This document shows positions 61,822-64,000 of a stretch of DNA of 64,000 nucleotides, one piece after another. The DNA is from Micromonospora tarapacensis (GTDB lineage Bacteria > Actinomycetota > Actinomycetes > Mycobacteriales > Micromonosporaceae). Numbering within the stretch: position 1 is the stretch's first letter; each line of letters opens with the position of its first letter. The DNA lies in NCBI RefSeq assembly GCF_019697375.1, contig NZ_JAHCDI010000003.1, positions 372,001 to 436,000 on the forward strand. The letters run 5' to 3'. A program made the translations under genes and the position numbers. The notes under the pieces are model-generated. The model was not told the DNA's origin, did no database searches, and was given only the letters and a program-made list of their open reading frames with translations.

Positions 61822-64000
61822 ATGTCGCCACGGATCCACCTCCCGAGCGGCTGGGTGACGTTCGTCTTCACCGATATCGAGGGCTCCACCAGGTTGGCGC
61901 AGCTGCTCGGGCCGGGTTACCGGCCGGTGCTGGCGGAGCACCGGCGGCTGCTGCGCCGGACGATCGCGGCGACCGAGGGAGCGGAACTGCTGACCGAAGG
62001 TGACTCGTTCTTCCTGGCCTTCGGCAACGCCAGCGCAGCGCTGACCGCCTGCCTGACCGCCCAGCGCGCACTCGGCGAACACGACTGGCCCGCCCCGGAA
62101 GCGGCACCCCGGGTGCGGATGGGCCTGCACACCGGCTGGGCAGAGCCGCGCGACGGCGAGTACGCCAGCCCTGAGGTGCACCGGGCGGCCCGGGTGGCCG
62201 CCGCCGCGCACGGCGGGCAGGTGCTCTGTTCCGCCGTCACCGCGCGGTACGCCGATCCACTGCCGGCCGGCGCGTCCCTGCTCGACCTCGGGCTGCACCG
62301 GTTGCGGGGCTTCGACGACCGGGAGCGGCTCTTCCAACTCGTCGCCCCTGGGCTGGAGCGGCAGTTCCCGCGGCCGCGTACCGCCGACGCGGTGACGCAC
62401 AACCTGCCGATCCAGGTCACCTCGTTCGTCGGCCGACAGACCGAGCGCGCCGAGCTACGACAGCTCGTGGCCCGGCACCGGCTGGTCACGGTGCTCGGCG
62501 CGGGTGGGGGCGGCAAGACCCGGCTGGCCGTGGAACTCGCCACCGACCTGGTCGAGGAATATCCGGACGGGGTCTGGTTCGTCGACATCGCCGCGGTCAC
62601 CGATCCGGGGCTGGTCGCCTTCGCGATCGCCGCGGTGCTCGGACTGCGCCCGGAGCCGGGCCGCCCGATGGTCGACACCCTGGTCGAGTACGCCGCCGCC
62701 CGCCGGATGCTGATCGTGCTCGACACCTGCGACGCCCAGCCGGCGGCCTGTGCCGAGGCGGTCTCCCGGCTGCTCGCCGGCGGCGTCGGCCTGCGCGTGC
62801 TGGCCACCACCCGGGAACCGCTGGCGCTGCCCGGCGAGGTGGTGTGGCGGATCCCGCCGCTGTCGGTCGACCCGCCACCCGACGGCACCGAGAGTGACGC
62901 GGTCGCCCTGCTGATGGACCGCACGGCAGCGGCCCGGGGCGGCCGGCAGCCGGACCCGGCCGAGTCGGCCGACCTGCGGCGGGTGGTCCGGCGGCTGGAC
63001 GGCCTGCCGCTCGCCATCGAGCTGGCCGCGGCCCGGCTGCGGGTGCTCTCGGTCGGGCAACTCGCCGAGCGGCTCGACGACGTGCTCGGCACCCTCGACG
63101 CGGGCCGTGAGGAGCCGGAGCTGCCGCCGGCCGACCGGGGCCACGCCGGCAACCAGCAGGACACCGTCGACCTGGTCGCGGCGGCGACCGGCGCCAGCCC
63201 ACCGACCCCGGCGACGCGGGCGGTGGTGCGCTCGGCGATCGAGCGGCACCTGACCATGCAGGCCACGGTGACCTGGTCGTACCGGACGCTCGGGCCGCGC
63301 GCCACGCGGTTGCTGCGCTGGCTGGCGGTCTTCGCCGGCCCGGTGGACCTGGCGACGCTGGAGTGGCTGCTCGGCGACGATCCGCTCGACCCGCTCTCGG
63401 TGCTGGTGGACAAGTCCATGGTGCTGGCGGAACCGCACGCCGCGGGCAGCACGTACCGCATGCTCGACCCGATCCGGGCGTACGCCGCCCGCCGGCTCGC
63501 CGAGGCCGGCGAGGAGCAGGCTGCCCGCAACCGGCACGTGGCCTGGTCGGCGCATGCCCTCCAGCGGGCACACCTCGGCCCGGACGGGCAGCCGATGACC
63601 CTGTCGCTGTACGCGCTGGATCCGCTCGCCGGCGAGTTGCGCGCGGCCCTGCGCTGGTGCGCCACGGGTGGCAGCGCCCGTGCCGGCCTGCGGCTGGCCG
63701 CCGGGCTGGACCAGTGGTGGCGGGAGCGCGGGCTGGCCCGGGAGGGGCGGCTCTGGCTCTTCCGGTTGTACGGCCGGCTCGCCGAGACCGGTGAGTCGAT
63801 CCCGGAGGGCGAGCTGGCGGCGGCGTACCACATGCACTCGCTGCACGCCGGGGGCGACGGCGAGTTCGCCGAGGAGCTGCGCTACTCGCAGCGGGCCGAG
63901 GCGGCGGCCCGGCAGGCCGGTGATGCCGGCCTGCTGGCCCGGGTGCTCGCCGGCCGCGCCGCCCCCCTGGTCGACATGGGGCAGTTCGCCGAGGCGGAAC
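61822..64000 (+). CDS. Adenylate/guanylate cyclase-domain regulator with NB-ARC/AAA ATPase, cut by the window edge
   Basis: ATG 61822 follows the very strong site GGGGGGAGG; at least 726 residues are present. The N-terminal class III cyclase-like domain has WVTFVFTDIEGSTRL and LLTEGDSFFLAF with both metal Asp, and VHRAARVAAAAHGGQV in the catalytic loop, where many enzymes have Asn for the first His. The NTPase follows: Walker A TVLGAGGGGKTRLAVELA, Walker B RRMLIVLDTCD, then LRVLATTREPL and LDGLPLAIELAAARLR. The C-terminal part looks like TPR helices (AAALRWCATGG, EELRYSQRAEAAARQAG). Such proteins are large signalling switches; whether it makes cyclic nucleotide is open. Confidence 0.88.
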   Translation, partial: MSPRIHLPSGWVTFVFTDIEGSTRLAQLLGPGYRPVLAEHRRLLRRTIAATEGAELLTEGDSFFLAFGNASAALTACLTAQRALGEHDWPAPEAAPRVRMGLHTGWAEPRDGEYASPEVHRAARVAAAAHGGQVLCSAVTARYADPLPAGASLLDLGLHRLRGFDDRERLFQLVAPGLERQFPRPRTADAVTHNLPIQVTSFVGRQTERAELRQLVARHRLVTVLGAGGGGKTRLAVELATDLVEEYPDGVWFVDIAAVTDPGLVAFAIAAVLGLRPEPGRPMVDTLVEYAAARRMLIVLDTCDAQPAACAEAVSRLLAGGVGLRVLATTREPLALPGEVVWRIPPLSVDPPPDGTESDAVALLMDRTAAARGGRQPDPAESADLRRVVRRLDGLPLAIELAAARLRVLSVGQLAERLDDVLGTLDAGREEPELPPADRGHAGNQQDTVDLVAAATGASPPTPATRAVVRSAIERHLTMQATVTWSYRTLGPRATRLLRWLAVFAGPVDLATLEWLLGDDPLDPLSVLVDKSMVLAEPHAAGSTYRMLDPIRAYAARRLAEAGEEQAARNRHVAWSAHALQRAHLGPDGQPMTLSLYALDPLAGELRAALRWCATGGSARAGLRLAAGLDQWWRERGLAREGRLWLFRLYGRLAETGESIPEGELAAAYHMHSLHAGGDGEFAEELRYSQRAEAAARQAGDAGLLARVLAGRAAPLVDMGQFAEAE

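Noticed and set aside
61917..63833. 638-residue minus-strand frame opposite the cyclase/ATPase gene
   Set aside because: Low-complexity Ser/Arg/Ala composition with no motif; the plus strand has clear cyclase and P-loop signatures.

Overview
The window is GC-rich (about 70% or more by eye), with GTG/TTG starts, stop-start overlaps and leaderless promoters. It carries mycothiol synthesis (mshA), a senX3/regX3 (phoR/phoP) pair, BldC- and BldN-like regulators, a Rex-hemACD operon and the 33-residue ribosomal protein bS22. This points to a high-GC actinobacterium. Micromonosporaceae (Micromonospora-like) is my best guess from gene content and order; that assignment is inference.

Layout. 1-8.0 kb: a tightly overlapping type IV secretion-like module (VirB6/TrbL-like membrane protein, SCO6880-type protein, VirB4-like ATPase, VirD4-like coupling ATPase, and a membrane-anchored GH19 hydrolase fused to a catalytically dead transglycosylase-like domain). 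No relaxase, integrase or tRNA is visible. 8.0-13.5 kb: a DUF4913 gene and an unknown partner, an ECF sigma factor, a degenerate receiver protein, a NarL-type two-component system and a secreted/anchored carbohydrate-binding-like protein. 13.9-19.6 kb: a beta-glucoside uptake operon (binding lipoprotein, two permeases, GH1 beta-glucosidase, LacI repressor) with two LacI-type operators upstream. 19.7-36.0 kb: a conserved actinobacterial block (murB, mshA, ybjN, gpmA, phoU//senX3-regX3, an Rv0495c-like gene, ppx/gppA, a sugar phosphate isomerase) with two paralogous MFS transporters inserted. 36.0-45.4 kb: accessory genes (CGNR protein, glutathionylspermidine-synthase-like enzyme, proline dehydrogenase, hydrolase plus TetR, metallopeptidase, MacAB-like efflux set) sitting where mycobacteria carry proC. 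45.6-58.2 kb: the conserved block resumes (BldC-like protein, bS22, epimerase, acyltransferase, BldN-like sigma, glutaredoxin-like protein, HAD, rex-hemA-hemC-hemD-hemB). 58.2-64 kb: a 29-bp perfect inverted repeat, an XRE regulator, a tandem GNAT protein, a lytic transglycosylase, an FmdB-type zinc ribbon and a cyclase/AAA regulator running off the right edge.

Functional themes. Rex very probably couples haem synthesis to NADH/NAD+ through an operator overlapping its own promoter. PhoU and SenX3/RegX3 diverge from an intergenic region with PHO-box-like repeats. The LacI repressor probably controls its sugar operon through two operators 46 bp apart.

Quality caveat. Five genes each need one or two single-base insertions, always in a G/C run and always a missing base, to restore a sensible protein. 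I read these mainly as undercalled homopolymers and annotate the restored genes, but real frameshifts cannot be excluded from one sequence.
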